Assembly (NCBI RefSeq): GCF_000265245.1
Contig: NZ_AJKS02000016.1
Span: 1 to 64,000, forward strand
From: Halomonas smyrnensis AAD6
GTDB lineage: Bacteria > Pseudomonadota > Gammaproteobacteria > Pseudomonadales > Halomonadaceae
Direction of reading: 5' to 3'
DNA: 64,000 nucleotides
Positions 28,701 through 37,058 of this stretch are shown here, in pieces. The translations under genes and the position numbers were made by a program. Within the stretch, counting starts at the first letter, position 1. Each line of letters starts with the position of its first letter. The notes under the pieces were generated by a model that had not been told where the DNA came from, searched no databases, and saw only the letters and a list, made by a program, of their open reading frames with translations.

Positions 28701-29708
28701 TCACCGCTGGCGCCGCAGGAAGTGGCGATGCTCGAACTGCCAGGCATGGGCCACGATATCGCGCAAGTCATGGGTCGGCGCCCAGCCGAGCGCCCGCTCG
28801 GCCTTGGCGATGCTGGCCACCAGGCGATCGGGATCGCCCGGCCGCCGGGGGCAGATCGCGATCTCGATCTCGCGACCGGTGACCTCCCTGGCGGTGCGGA
28901 TCAGCTCGAGCACGCTGTAGCCGACACCGCAGCCGAGGTTGAATACGTCGCTCTCGCCCTCCGCCAGCAGGCGCTCCAGGGCCAGCTCATGGGCGCGACA
29001 CAGGTCCTCGACGTGCACGAAGTCGCGCACGCAGGTGCCGTCGGCCGTCGGGTAGTCGTCACCGAACACATCGATCCGCTCGCGGCGTCCCGAGGCCGCC
29101 TGCAGCACCAGCGGAATCAGGTGGCTCTCGGGCTCGTGCCGCTCTCCGAGCACCCCGTCGGGGTCGGCGCCGGCGGCATTGAAGTAGCGCAGGCAGATGG
29201 CCTGCATTCCATAGGCACGACGATAGTCCTCGAGGGCCCGCTCGACCAGGTACTTGGTATTGCCATAGGGATTGATGGGATCGCAGGGCAGGGTCTCGTC
29301 CAGATCCCCCTCGCCGGGCATGCCGTAGACCGCGGCGGTCGACGAGAAGACGAAACGCGGGATCCCGTGTCTTGCCATGGCATCCATCAACGCCAGGGTC
29401 TGCACCACGTTGTTGTGATAGAAGGCCGAGGGATCGCGCACCGACTCGCCCACCTCGATCAGGGCGGCGAAATGCATCACCGCATCGAAGGCGGTCGACG
29501 AGAGCAGCCGGTCGAGGAGCGCACGGTCCCCGAGGTCTCCGACGACCAGCTCGGCGCCCATCACCGCATCGCGATGGCCTCGAGAGAGATTGTCGAGCAC
29601 CGTGACGGCGTACCCCGAACGCGTCAGCCGCTTGACCATGTGGGAGCCAATGTAGCCGGCTCCGCCCACCACCAGCACCCTGGCCTTGCCACCGGGCTCA
29701 GTGATCAT
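28701..29708 (-). CDS. galE: UDP-glucose 4-epimerase
   Basis: A 335-residue SDR-fold enzyme interconverting UDP-glucose and UDP-galactose, a donor for EPS synthesis. It has GGAGYIGSHMVKRL (NAD-binding), FSSTAAVYG, and NPYGNTKYLVE containing the catalytic YxxxK. It starts 44 nt after the stop of the sigma-54 activator gene on the same strand, so it may be the third gene of the H-NOX/activator transcript. Confidence 0.93.
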   Translation of the reverse strand: MITEPGGKARVLVVGGAGYIGSHMVKRLTRSGYAVTVLDNLSRGHRDAVMGAELVVGDLGDRALLDRLLSSTAFDAVMHFAALIEVGESVRDPSAFYHNNVVQTLALMDAMARHGIPRFVFSSTAAVYGMPGEGDLDETLPCDPINPYGNTKYLVERALEDYRRAYGMQAICLRYFNAAGADPDGVLGERHEPESHLIPLVLQAASGRRERIDVFGDDYPTADGTCVRDFVHVEDLCRAHELALERLLAEGESDVFNLGCGVGYSVLELIRTAREVTGREIEIAICPRRPGDPDRLVASIAKAERALGWAPTHDLRDIVAHAWQFEHRHFLRRQR

Positions 29709-29752
29709 GTCGCTCTCCCTGGTCAGCGGTGAAGCTCACCGGCCCTCGCGAC

Positions 29753-31198
29753 TCAGCCATCGACGGTGGCCTCGCCCGACCAGCGCTCGAGCTTCCGGTA
29801 GAGCGTCGAGGGGCTGACCGCCAGCGCGCGGGCGGCGCCCGGGACGCTGCCGTGATTCAAGGAGATGGCCCGCTCGATCACCCGCCGCTCGATCTGCGCA
29901 AGCGTCATGCCATCGAAGGCGGCCTCCGGGTCCACGGATGGCCCGTCGAGGGAGGGAGCCGCGGCCGAGGGCACGGCGCCGAGGCCTCCCGGGCTCGCGG
30001 GCGTCGCCTGGGGCACCGGGCTCGCCTCCCGGGGCAGCAGCGGCGCCAGGGAGAGCGCCGGCCCGGGATTCATGACCACCGCGCGGCGCATCGTGTTCTG
30101 CAATTCCCGCACGTTGCCGGGCCACGCATAGCGCCGGAGCTGATCGACGGCGGCGGCATCCAGGGGATCGAACGCCTTGCCCTCCTCGGCGGCGAAACGA
30201 TCGAGGAAGGCCTGTGCCAGCAGCACCACGTCATCGCCGCGCTCACGCAGGGGCGGCAGCTCGATGGGCAGCACGGAGAGGCGGTAGAACAGGTCTTCCC
30301 GGAAGCGGCCGGCCTGCACCTCGGCGGCGGGATCGCGGTTGGTCGCGCAGACGACACGCACGTTGACCGCCTCGGGACGGCTGCTCCCCACGCGCTGGAT
30401 CATGCCCGTCTGCAGGAAGCGCAGCAGCTTGACCTGGAGCTTGAGCTCCATTTCGCAGATTTCGTCGAGAAACAGGGTGCCGCCGTCGGCCTCCTTGGCG
30501 GCCCCGACGCGGTTGTCCAGCGCCCCGGTGAAGGCGCCCTTGACGTGGCCGAAGAGCTCCGACTCGAGCAGGTTTTCGGGAATGGCGCCGCAGTTGATGG
30601 CCACGAAATGGCCCTTGCTGCGCTGGCTGATGGCATGGATCGCCTCCGCCGTCACCTCCTTGCCGGTCCCGCTTTCCCCGGTCACGAACACGGTGGCCCG
30701 GGAGTTCGCGACGTTCTCGATGGCGCGATACACCACCTGCATGGCATCGGAGCCGCCGACGAACCCCTGGAAGCGATCGCGCTTCTTGATCCGGCGCGCC
30801 ACCTGCACTTCGCGCTCCAGCATCCGATGCTGGCCGGCGCGAACCACCGTGGTGGTCAGGCGCTCCGGCGCCACCGGCTTGACCAGGAAGTCATAGGCGC
30901 CGGAGCGCATGGCCTGGATCGCGCGACTGATGGAGCCATCGGCGGTGATCACCACGACACTGGCGTCTCGCGCCATCTGCGGCGTCGATTCCAGCAATTC
31001 CAGGCCGTCGCCGTCGGGCAGGTTGAGGTCCAGCAGGATGACGTCGAAGGGCCGTGAGGATCGTGTCAGCTGCTGGCGTGCCTCGGCCCCGGAGTCGGCC
31101 ATTTCCACGGTACAGCCCGCGGCCTCGAGCTGGCCCGCGAACGTCAGCGCCAGCGACACGGTATCCTCGATGATCAGCACATGGGTACTTTCACTCAT
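29753..31198 (-). CDS. LuxO/SypG-like sigma-54-dependent response regulator
   Basis: A 481-residue NtrC-family activator. The receiver domain (about residues 5-120) has phospho-acceptor D57 in VILLDLNLPDGDG. The AAA+ domain has GESGTGKE (Walker A), VKGAFTGALDN (the sigma-54-contacting GAFTGA loop), GGTLFLDEI (Walker B) and an intact arginine-finger region. The C-terminal Fis-type HTH reads ALAVSPSTLYRKLERW, nearly identical to LuxO. Phrases such as KLLRFLQTG and VGSSRPEAVNVRVVCATN also follow LuxO/SypG. The ATG at 31198 overlaps the H-NOX stop (ATGA). Predicted to drive the four -24/-12 promoters of the EPS locus through TTGCA-N3-TGCAA boxes. Confidence 0.9.
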   Translation of the reverse strand: MSESTHVLIIEDTVSLALTFAGQLEAAGCTVEMADSGAEARQQLTRSSRPFDVILLDLNLPDGDGLELLESTPQMARDASVVVITADGSISRAIQAMRSGAYDFLVKPVAPERLTTTVVRAGQHRMLEREVQVARRIKKRDRFQGFVGGSDAMQVVYRAIENVANSRATVFVTGESGTGKEVTAEAIHAISQRSKGHFVAINCGAIPENLLESELFGHVKGAFTGALDNRVGAAKEADGGTLFLDEICEMELKLQVKLLRFLQTGMIQRVGSSRPEAVNVRVVCATNRDPAAEVQAGRFREDLFYRLSVLPIELPPLRERGDDVVLLAQAFLDRFAAEEGKAFDPLDAAAVDQLRRYAWPGNVRELQNTMRRAVVMNPGPALSLAPLLPREASPVPQATPASPGGLGAVPSAAAPSLDGPSVDPEAAFDGMTLAQIERRVIERAISLNHGSVPGAARALAVSPSTLYRKLERWSGEATVDG

Positions 31199-31746
31199 AT
31201 TGCATCGCTGTCTGTCCCTGGACGAATGATGAAGCGCGCATGATCCGACACGCTGTCGGGACACCACTCCACGCGACTATGCTCACTATAGAAAACGATG
31301 CACTGCTGAACCAGACCGAAGGCGATGTGCGCGAAGGCGCGATGGGAGCGGTAGGCGACGATGTATCCCCCCTCGCACTCGTGGGTCGTCACCGAGGGCG
31401 GCGTGGCCCCTGGATAGATGACCTTGACCTCCTCGTGGATATGACTCTGCACGTGATCGAGCAACTCGCGCGCCGAGGCGTAACGATGCAGCAGGTGGGG
31501 GAAGCGCACCTCGAAACGTTGGAACAGGTAGCGCCCGAAGGCCTCGCAGAGCCCGGCGGCGTCGGCATCGGCGAGGAGGGAGGCCGCCTCCACCAGGGCC
31601 CCCGCATGTTCGCTCGGGTAGTTGCCCACCGTGGTGAAGGCGGCCTCATTGGGCAAGTCGGCCTGCTCGATGACGCGCTCGGTGAAATCCGCCCCGAAGC
31701 TCTCGTCCATAAAGTTCATCAGCTCGACAAAGATCATCCCTTTCAT
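31195..31746 (-). CDS. hnoX: H-NOX heme nitric oxide/oxygen-binding sensor
   Basis: A 183-residue stand-alone HNOB domain that binds heme and senses NO. It starts MKGMIFVELMNFMDESFG, typical of the family. H104 in SHIHEEVKVIYPG is in the position of the proximal heme ligand (seven residues before YPG, as in guanylate cyclase beta1 H105). Y132, S134 and R136 form the YxSxR heme-propionate motif. No effector domain is fused. The ATG at 31746 matches the family N-terminus. The stop overlaps the regulator start by ATGA, so the two are translationally coupled. In other bacteria H-NOX proteins inhibit a partner hybrid kinase when NO is bound. Confidence 0.93.
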   Translation of the reverse strand: MKGMIFVELMNFMDESFGADFTERVIEQADLPNEAAFTTVGNYPSEHAGALVEAASLLADADAAGLCEAFGRYLFQRFEVRFPHLLHRYASARELLDHVQSHIHEEVKVIYPGATPPSVTTHECEGGYIVAYRSHRAFAHIAFGLVQQCIVFYSEHSRVEWCPDSVSDHARFIIRPGTDSDAI

Positions 31747-31920
31747 GGCAGTCGCTCGCTCAACAGGTGAATCGACCGGGCACTGGCGGATCGCCTGTCG
31801 TGCCACCTGCGGCACGCGACGACGCCCGCGAGACTCCGGTGACGTGATGCATAGCACTACCCAAGCAAGAAAGATGCCAAGGTGCGACGCCCGGCACATC
31901 GGGATGCCTTCCTCCGGCAA

Positions 31921-31976
31921 TCGCAGAGTGCAACGGAAAAGACGCATTCTGCAACGATTGACGTTGCAGAATGCCA
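31921..31976 (+). promoter_or_regulatory. Cluster of three LuxO-like boxes, probable enhancer of the first EPS operon
   Basis: Three 13-bp sites resemble TTGCA-N3-TGCAA: TCGCAGAGTGCAA (31921-31933), and two forming an inverted repeat, with TTGCAGAATGCGT on the minus strand (plus 31942-31954) and TTGCAGAATGCCA on the plus strand (31964-31976). The GCATTCTGCAACG/CGTTGCAGAATGC palindrome is perfect over 13 bp per arm. The cluster lies 133 bp before the sigma-54 promoter, a normal enhancer distance, in the divergent region between hnoX and the wza-like gene (31747-32166). No gene is seen in that region. Confidence 0.75.
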
Positions 31977-32108
31977 TGAGCCGGCCTCATCGCCCGCCTC
32001 GGGGCCGGGCGCTCCCTCCGCCTTCCCGATCTCAACCCTCGTCTGCCGCCACGCTCCGGCACGCCACTCGGCATCATCACCACGCAACAGGAGAAACTTC
32101 TTCCCTCC

Positions 32109-32124
32109 TGGCCCGAATCTTGTA
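32109..32124 (+). promoter_or_regulatory. Sigma-54 promoter of the wza-like operon
   Basis: TGGCCCGAATCTTGTA matches TGGCACG-N4-TTGCA at the -24 GG and the -12 TTG; the -12 C is T. Initiation is expected near 32135, about 30 nt before the start codon. Confidence 0.7.
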
Positions 32125-32166
32125 TTCAATCTACTACAGTATTCTTCTAATGAAGGGAGAAAGCGC

Positions 32167-33378
32167 ATGGACGATAGCGTCTGCCGGGCTCGGGCGATCC
32201 TCGGCACGATCCTCCTCGGACTGATCCTCACCGGCTGCGCCTCGGCGCCGACCCCCGACAACCGGGCGGAGGCGCGGTGGATGCCCCAGCAGGAGGAGCT
32301 CGAGACGGCTCGAGAGCAGTGCGTGCCCGGGCGACCCGCGCAGATGGACCCGGCGCTCGACCGTGTCCCGGCCACGGACCTTCGCCGGGAGGGGGACATG
32401 CTGGGCCCGGGGGACAGGCTGCGCATCCAGGTGGTCGGCGATGACGGCCGCCTCTCCCGCGCCTACGTGATCGATGATTACGATCGCCTCGAGCTGCCCG
32501 GCCTGGCGCCGCTGGACACCCGGGGCAAGACCCTGCGCCAGGTCGAGACGACGCTGGCAGAGCGGCTGGTGGAGGCCGGCCTGGTTCGCCCCTTGCCGAG
32601 GGTCGTCGACGTATCGCTGATGGAAAGCGCCGGCCTCTCGGTCCCGGTCAGCGGCGCCGTCTTCCAGGCCGGCACGGTGCGCATCGGCGAGCGCGCGAGG
32701 GAGACGCTGGTGGGCCAGCGCGAGGGACCGGCCAGCGGCGATGCCAACAGCGAACGCAGCGTCGCGGCCGCCATTCGCGCCGCCGGGGGCGCGCGGCCCG
32801 ATGCCGACCTGACGCGCATCCGGGTGGTACGTGGCCAGCGCTGGACCGAACTGGACCTCAGCGGGCTGCTCGACGGCACGCGTCTGGGCGACGTTCGCCT
32901 CTCCCCGGGCGATCGTGTCATCGTGCCGAGCACGGCGTGCTTCGACGAGCGACTGGTGCGCCCGAGCCCGCTGACGCCCCCCGGCATCCGCGTCTACCTG
33001 TCGAACCTGTCTCGGCCCGCCGCCAGCAATGCCAACTCGGCCATCGGCAAGGAATCCAGCAGCCTGCCCTACGGCACGCGGCTGCTGCAGGGCCTGGCTT
33101 CCGCCAACTGCATCGGCGGCTCGGCCATGAACGCGCATCGCCAGGCCGTGCTGATCTCCGCCAATCCGCTGAACGGCCACAGCGTCGTGATCCAGCGCGA
33201 CATCGAGGGGATGCTGGAACATGCCCAGCGGGACCGCATCAATCCCTACCTGATGCCCAATGACGCCATCGCCTGCTACGACAGCCGGGCCATGAACGCA
33301 CGCGACGCCATCGCCCTGTTCGGCGAGGCGCTCGGCTCCGCGGCGACCGCCATCCTGATCGACGACCTGGCACAATGA
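32167..33378 (+). CDS. Polysaccharide export outer-membrane lipoprotein (Wza-like)
   Basis: A 403-residue lipoprotein with lipobox LILTGCASAP (Cys at residue 23 or so). A polysaccharide-export domain follows (GPGDRLRIQVVGDDGRLSRA), then a SLBB-type domain (GLSVPVSGAVFQAGTVRIG ... LSPGDRVIVPS), then a C-terminal region of about 120 residues (LPYGTRLLQGLASANCIGG, LMPNDAIACYDSRAMN). By family it forms the outer-membrane pore for capsule/EPS. The ATG at 32167 was chosen because the lipoprotein signal starts there and GAAGGGAG precedes it. The stop overlaps the next start (ATGA). Confidence 0.92.
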   Translation: MDDSVCRARAILGTILLGLILTGCASAPTPDNRAEARWMPQQEELETAREQCVPGRPAQMDPALDRVPATDLRREGDMLGPGDRLRIQVVGDDGRLSRAYVIDDYDRLELPGLAPLDTRGKTLRQVETTLAERLVEAGLVRPLPRVVDVSLMESAGLSVPVSGAVFQAGTVRIGERARETLVGQREGPASGDANSERSVAAAIRAAGGARPDADLTRIRVVRGQRWTELDLSGLLDGTRLGDVRLSPGDRVIVPSTACFDERLVRPSPLTPPGIRVYLSNLSRPAASNANSAIGKESSSLPYGTRLLQGLASANCIGGSAMNAHRQAVLISANPLNGHSVVIQRDIEGMLEHAQRDRINPYLMPNDAIACYDSRAMNARDAIALFGEALGSAATAILIDDLAQ

Positions 33379-34787
33379 GCGAAGACACCTCGACACAGCC
33401 TCGCCGGCTGCAACGATTCTGGTACCTGGTGCGGGACGGCCTGCCCTCCGCCGGCCGCTACCGGCGCTATGCCGCCTCCCTGCTGCCCTGCCTGATCGTG
33501 ATCTGGGGCCTGGTGGCGCTCTACCTCATCCTGGCGCCCGTCAGCTACAAGAGCTCGATGACGCTGATCCTGCCCGGCTCCGGCGCGGGCGGCTCCATCA
33601 ACCTCGAATCCATCGGCCAGGCCACGTCGCAGACGACCTCGGCCTTCTCGAGCCCCTCGCTCAGTCCGACGCAGAACTACAAGCGCCTGCTCGGCGCGGA
33701 CCTGATCCTGCGTCAGGGGGCGACCAGGCTGGCGGAGGACGCCGAGATCCTGCCGGAGCCGACCGTCAAGCTGGTCGATCAAACCAACCTGATCATGGTG
33801 TCGATGCCCGGGGCCAGCCCCGAGCAGGCGCAGGAGCGCCTGGAGGCCCTCCGGCTCGCCTTCCTGTCGGGACTCGAGCGCCTGCGTCAGGACGAGGCCG
33901 CGAAGCGCGAGACCGCCGACCTCGCGCGGCTCGACGAGCTGGAGCAGAAGCTCCAGCAGGCGCAGCGCCGGGTCCTCGAGTTCCAGGGCACGACGGGGCT
34001 GGCGACCCTGGATCAGTTCCATCAGCGGCTCAACGTGGTCGACGGCCTGCAGGGCAGCGAACGCGAGTTTCGCCAGGCGGTGCGGCGCAGTGAGGCCCAG
34101 GCCCGCCGGCTCGGCGAGATGCTCGATATCTCCCTGGACGAGGCACGCAGCGCACAGCTGCTGCGCGCCGACCCGCTGTTCCAGTCGCTGCTGACCCGCT
34201 ATGCCGGCGTGCTGGCCGACTGGACCCAGGCGCGCGCCACCCTGGGCGAGCAGCACCTGACGCTGACCGAGCTGAGCGCCCAGCGCCGTACCCTGCGCCA
34301 GTCGCTGGTGCAGCGTGGCACCGACCTGACCCCGCTGTCTCCCGAGACCCTGCTCGGCTTCGCCGATCTCTCCGTCAGCGATGGCCGCGAGCGACTGCTC
34401 GACGAGCTGATGCGCACGGCGGGCAGCGGCGCCGGCGCCCAGGCGGCGCTGGCGGAGGTCCGGGAGCAGATCGCCCAGCAGAGCGATGAGGCGAACGCGC
34501 TGGTGGAGAAGGCCGCCGAGCTGACCGACCTGCTGCGCGAACAGCGCGTCGCCGAGGCGGTCTTCTCCTCCGCCCTGGCGCGCCTGGACACCAACAAGGC
34601 CGACCCCTTCGCCTCCTACCCCCTGGTACAGACCTTCGAGTTCCCCTCGCTGCCGCGGGGCCCCTCCTCGCCCTCCACCCTGCTGGCCGTCGCCGGCGCG
34701 GTGGTGGCTTCGATCCTCGTCACCATGGGCTTCCTGCTGCTATGGCTGCGCCAACCCCTTATCCAGCTAATGCTGCCGAAAAGCTGA
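33375..34787 (+). CDS. Polysaccharide co-polymerase (Wzz/Wzc-type, no kinase domain)
   Basis: A 470-residue inner-membrane protein that by family sets EPS chain length and bridges to the export pore. Membrane helices lie near residues 36-56 and 440-460. Between them is a Wzz-like head and a long coiled coil (LARLDELEQKLQQAQRRVLE). The C-terminal membrane helix is preceded by a Pro-rich SLPRGPSSPSTLL as in PCP-2 proteins. No Walker motif or Tyr-rich tail is present, so the BY-kinase part is missing or encoded elsewhere. ATGA overlap with the export lipoprotein gene. Confidence 0.88.
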   Translation: MSEDTSTQPRRLQRFWYLVRDGLPSAGRYRRYAASLLPCLIVIWGLVALYLILAPVSYKSSMTLILPGSGAGGSINLESIGQATSQTTSAFSSPSLSPTQNYKRLLGADLILRQGATRLAEDAEILPEPTVKLVDQTNLIMVSMPGASPEQAQERLEALRLAFLSGLERLRQDEAAKRETADLARLDELEQKLQQAQRRVLEFQGTTGLATLDQFHQRLNVVDGLQGSEREFRQAVRRSEAQARRLGEMLDISLDEARSAQLLRADPLFQSLLTRYAGVLADWTQARATLGEQHLTLTELSAQRRTLRQSLVQRGTDLTPLSPETLLGFADLSVSDGRERLLDELMRTAGSGAGAQAALAEVREQIAQQSDEANALVEKAAELTDLLREQRVAEAVFSSALARLDTNKADPFASYPLVQTFEFPSLPRGPSSPSTLLAVAGAVVASILVTMGFLLLWLRQPLIQLMLPKS

Positions 34788-36055
34788 TCTCGGTGGCGAT
34801 TCAGAGCACCTGGCTGCTCTGGGTGTTCGGCGGCCTGTACATCGCCGGACCGGCACTGGCCTGGATCCTGGGCCTGATGGCCGCCGTCACCCTCTACCTC
34901 GGCCCCGCGCTGCCCCAGCACCAGCGACCGCCGCCGCTGCATCCGACCATCCTGTTGTGGCTGGTCGGCATGCTGGCCATGCTGGTGATCCTTATCGTGG
35001 GCCATGTGCTCAACGGGCTGGGGCTGGGCAAGACCATCAAGTCCTCCATCGGCTGGGCCAAGGGCTGGGCGCTGATCGCCCTGTTCCCCTTCGCCGGCGC
35101 GGTGCTCGCCATCCGCCCCGAGGTGATCTACCGCGCGGTCTGCCGGCTGGGGCTGCAGACCCTGATTCTGCTGCCGCTGTTTCTGGTGGCGCCGTTCATC
35201 GGCCTGCCGGGCCTGCTCTACGTCTCGCCGCTGAAGATCGTGGGCGGCTCGGGGCCCGAGTACTTCGCCGTGATCCTCTACACTCTGGAGCCCGGCACGG
35301 GGGTGCCGCGCTGGCAGTTCTTCGCCCCCTGGGCGCCGGCGGCCGGCATGGTCGCCGTGGTGCACATCCTGTGCGCGCTGGAGGAGAAACACCTGGGGTG
35401 GAAGATCATCGGCGTGGGGGCGGGCCTGATGATGGCCCTGCTGTGCCAGTCGCGCCTGGCGCTGGTCGCGCTCGCCATCGTCTGGCCGCTGGCCTTCGGC
35501 ATCAGCCAGCTGCGCCGGCCCTGGACCTGGTTCACCGCCGCGCCCGCGATACTGGGGCTGGGGCTCTTCGCGCCGCAGCTGCAGATGCTGCTGGACCAGG
35601 CGATCGCGCGCTTCGTGGGCGCGCGGGCCGACTCGAGCCGGGTGCGCGCGGCGCTGGGGAGGATCGCGGTGGAGCGCTGGCGCAACGAGGCGCCCTGGTT
35701 CGGCCACGGCGTGGTGGAGAACGGCCCCCACCTGGTGGAGTACATGCCCATCGGCAGCCACCACAGCTGGTTCGGCCTGCTGTTCGTGAAGGGCATCACC
35801 GGCCTGTTCGCCCTGCTCCTTCCGCTGCTGGCGAGCCTGTGGATGGCGGCGCGACTCTCGCTCACGCACCCCGTCGGACGCGTCGCCCTGTCGATGCTGC
35901 TGCTGCTGACGCTCTACAGCTTCGGCGAGAACCTCGAGATCCTGAGCTACCTCTACTGGCCGGCGCTGCTGCTGGTCGGCGTGGCCGCGAGAACCGCCTC
36001 ACTGAAGCGTCGACTCGCCGTCGCCGCTCGAGATGCCTCAACGCCGGCGTCTTGA
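34742..36055 (+). CDS. O-antigen ligase/polymerase family membrane protein (Wzy-like)
   Basis: A 437-residue protein with about ten membrane helices and a large periplasmic loop around residues 290-345 (RVRAALGRIAVERWRNEAPWFGHGVVENGPH ends with a conserved GHG and His-rich SHHSWFGLL), the WaaL/Wzy_C signature. Predicted to polymerise or ligate repeat units in the periplasm. The ATG at 34742 would overlap the previous gene by 46 nt with no ribosome site; a GTG near 34796 is an alternative start. Last gene of the first EPS transcript, converging with a glycosyltransferase gene. Confidence 0.85.
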   Translation: MAAPTPYPANAAEKLISVAIQSTWLLWVFGGLYIAGPALAWILGLMAAVTLYLGPALPQHQRPPPLHPTILLWLVGMLAMLVILIVGHVLNGLGLGKTIKSSIGWAKGWALIALFPFAGAVLAIRPEVIYRAVCRLGLQTLILLPLFLVAPFIGLPGLLYVSPLKIVGGSGPEYFAVILYTLEPGTGVPRWQFFAPWAPAAGMVAVVHILCALEEKHLGWKIIGVGAGLMMALLCQSRLALVALAIVWPLAFGISQLRRPWTWFTAAPAILGLGLFAPQLQMLLDQAIARFVGARADSSRVRAALGRIAVERWRNEAPWFGHGVVENGPHLVEYMPIGSHHSWFGLLFVKGITGLFALLLPLLASLWMAARLSLTHPVGRVALSMLLLLTLYSFGENLEILSYLYWPALLLVGVAARTASLKRRLAVAARDASTPAS

Positions 36056-36065
36056 AGAAGAGGCG

Positions 36066-37058
36066 TCAGGCATCCGTGCCCAGCAGGCGGCGCCAGGCGT
36101 CGAGGCGCGCCTCGGTCAGGCCGGCCACCGAGGCGCGGGCCCGCCTGCCCAGCTCCGCCAGGGAGCGCTCGCTAAGCGCGGCCAGGCTGTCCTGGAGTCC
36201 GCTCGGGGAGGCGAAGTCGACTCGCAGCCCCGCCTCGCCGAGCTGCTCGGGGAGGCCATCGACATCGGACACCAGCAGGGCCCGCGCCGCCTGGCGTGCC
36301 TCCGTGGCCACCAGCCCGAAGGCCTCCCAGCGAGACGGCACCGCGATGACGTCGCACCGGGCGAGGAAGGCCGCGCGATCCGACACCGGGCCGATGAAGC
36401 GCACATGGGGCAGGCCCGCCGCGGTGGCCTTGAGGGCCGCCTCCTGAGGGCCGAAACCACCCAGCAGCAGCGTGTAGCGCTCGGGGTCGAGCCCCCGGAA
36501 GGCCTCGATCAGCCGATCGAAGCCCTTCTGCTCGGCGAAGCGCCCGTAGGCGCCGACCACCAGCGGGCGCCGATGCGTCTCGTCCGGCGGCGCGATCGCC
36601 GCCAGGTCGGGCACGTCGCTCCAGGGCGAGATCACGCTGAGGCGGCGCCCGGGGATGCCCACCGCCTGCTCCAGCCACGCCCGCTGGCCGTGAGAGACCG
36701 CCACCACGTCATCGAAGAGCCGGTAGGCGAGACGCAGCATGGTGCGAAAGCGCCGCCGATGAGGCACGCAGTGCGCCTCCCAGGCCCCGGTGTAGCTGTG
36801 CTCGACGTGGATCAGGCGCGCACGCGGGTAGCGGGCGCGCAGGGCGGCGAGGAACGGCAGGGCGCGCCAGCGCGGCGGGAAGTGGGTCAGGATGACATCG
36901 GCCTCCAGGCGCGGCACCCGGGGCCTGTCCGGCACCACCTGGACCACCCGCGAGGTCACGAGATCGGCGAGCCCCGGATGGTCGTAGATCGCCAGCGCCT
37001 GAGTGACGCCGCCGGGGGCGACGTCGTCCAGCAGATGCACCACCCTGATCGGCGTCAT
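36066..37058 (-). CDS. Glycosyltransferase family 4 (GT-B fold)
   Basis: A 330-residue cytoplasmic transferase. It begins MTPIRVVHLLDDVAPGGVTQ with the GT4 Gly-rich loop, and has VGAYGRFAEQKGFDRLIEAF and VIAVPSRWEAFGLVATEARQ, the E-x7-E donor-binding motif. It adds a sugar to the lipid-linked EPS repeat unit; donor and acceptor are unknown. Its ATG overlaps the upstream GT2 stop (ATGA), so it belongs to the transcript from the sigma-54 promoter at 38095-38110. Confidence 0.9.
   Translation of the reverse strand: MTPIRVVHLLDDVAPGGVTQALAIYDHPGLADLVTSRVVQVVPDRPRVPRLEADVILTHFPPRWRALPFLAALRARYPRARLIHVEHSYTGAWEAHCVPHRRRFRTMLRLAYRLFDDVVAVSHGQRAWLEQAVGIPGRRLSVISPWSDVPDLAAIAPPDETHRRPLVVGAYGRFAEQKGFDRLIEAFRGLDPERYTLLLGGFGPQEAALKATAAGLPHVRFIGPVSDRAAFLARCDVIAVPSRWEAFGLVATEARQAARALLVSDVDGLPEQLGEAGLRVDFASPSGLQDSLAALSERSLAELGRRARASVAGLTEARLDAWRRLLGTDA

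Noticed and set aside
31747..31920. A -24/-12 promoter driving hnoX on the minus strand
   Set aside because: TGGCACG occurs (minus strand near 31796-31802) but no TTG follows at the required -12 spacing.
31921..32166. Qrr-type small RNA gene driven by the LuxO-like boxes
   Set aside because: The region after the sigma-54 promoter leads straight into the wza-like start codon within about 30 nt, with no room for a small RNA and no terminator.
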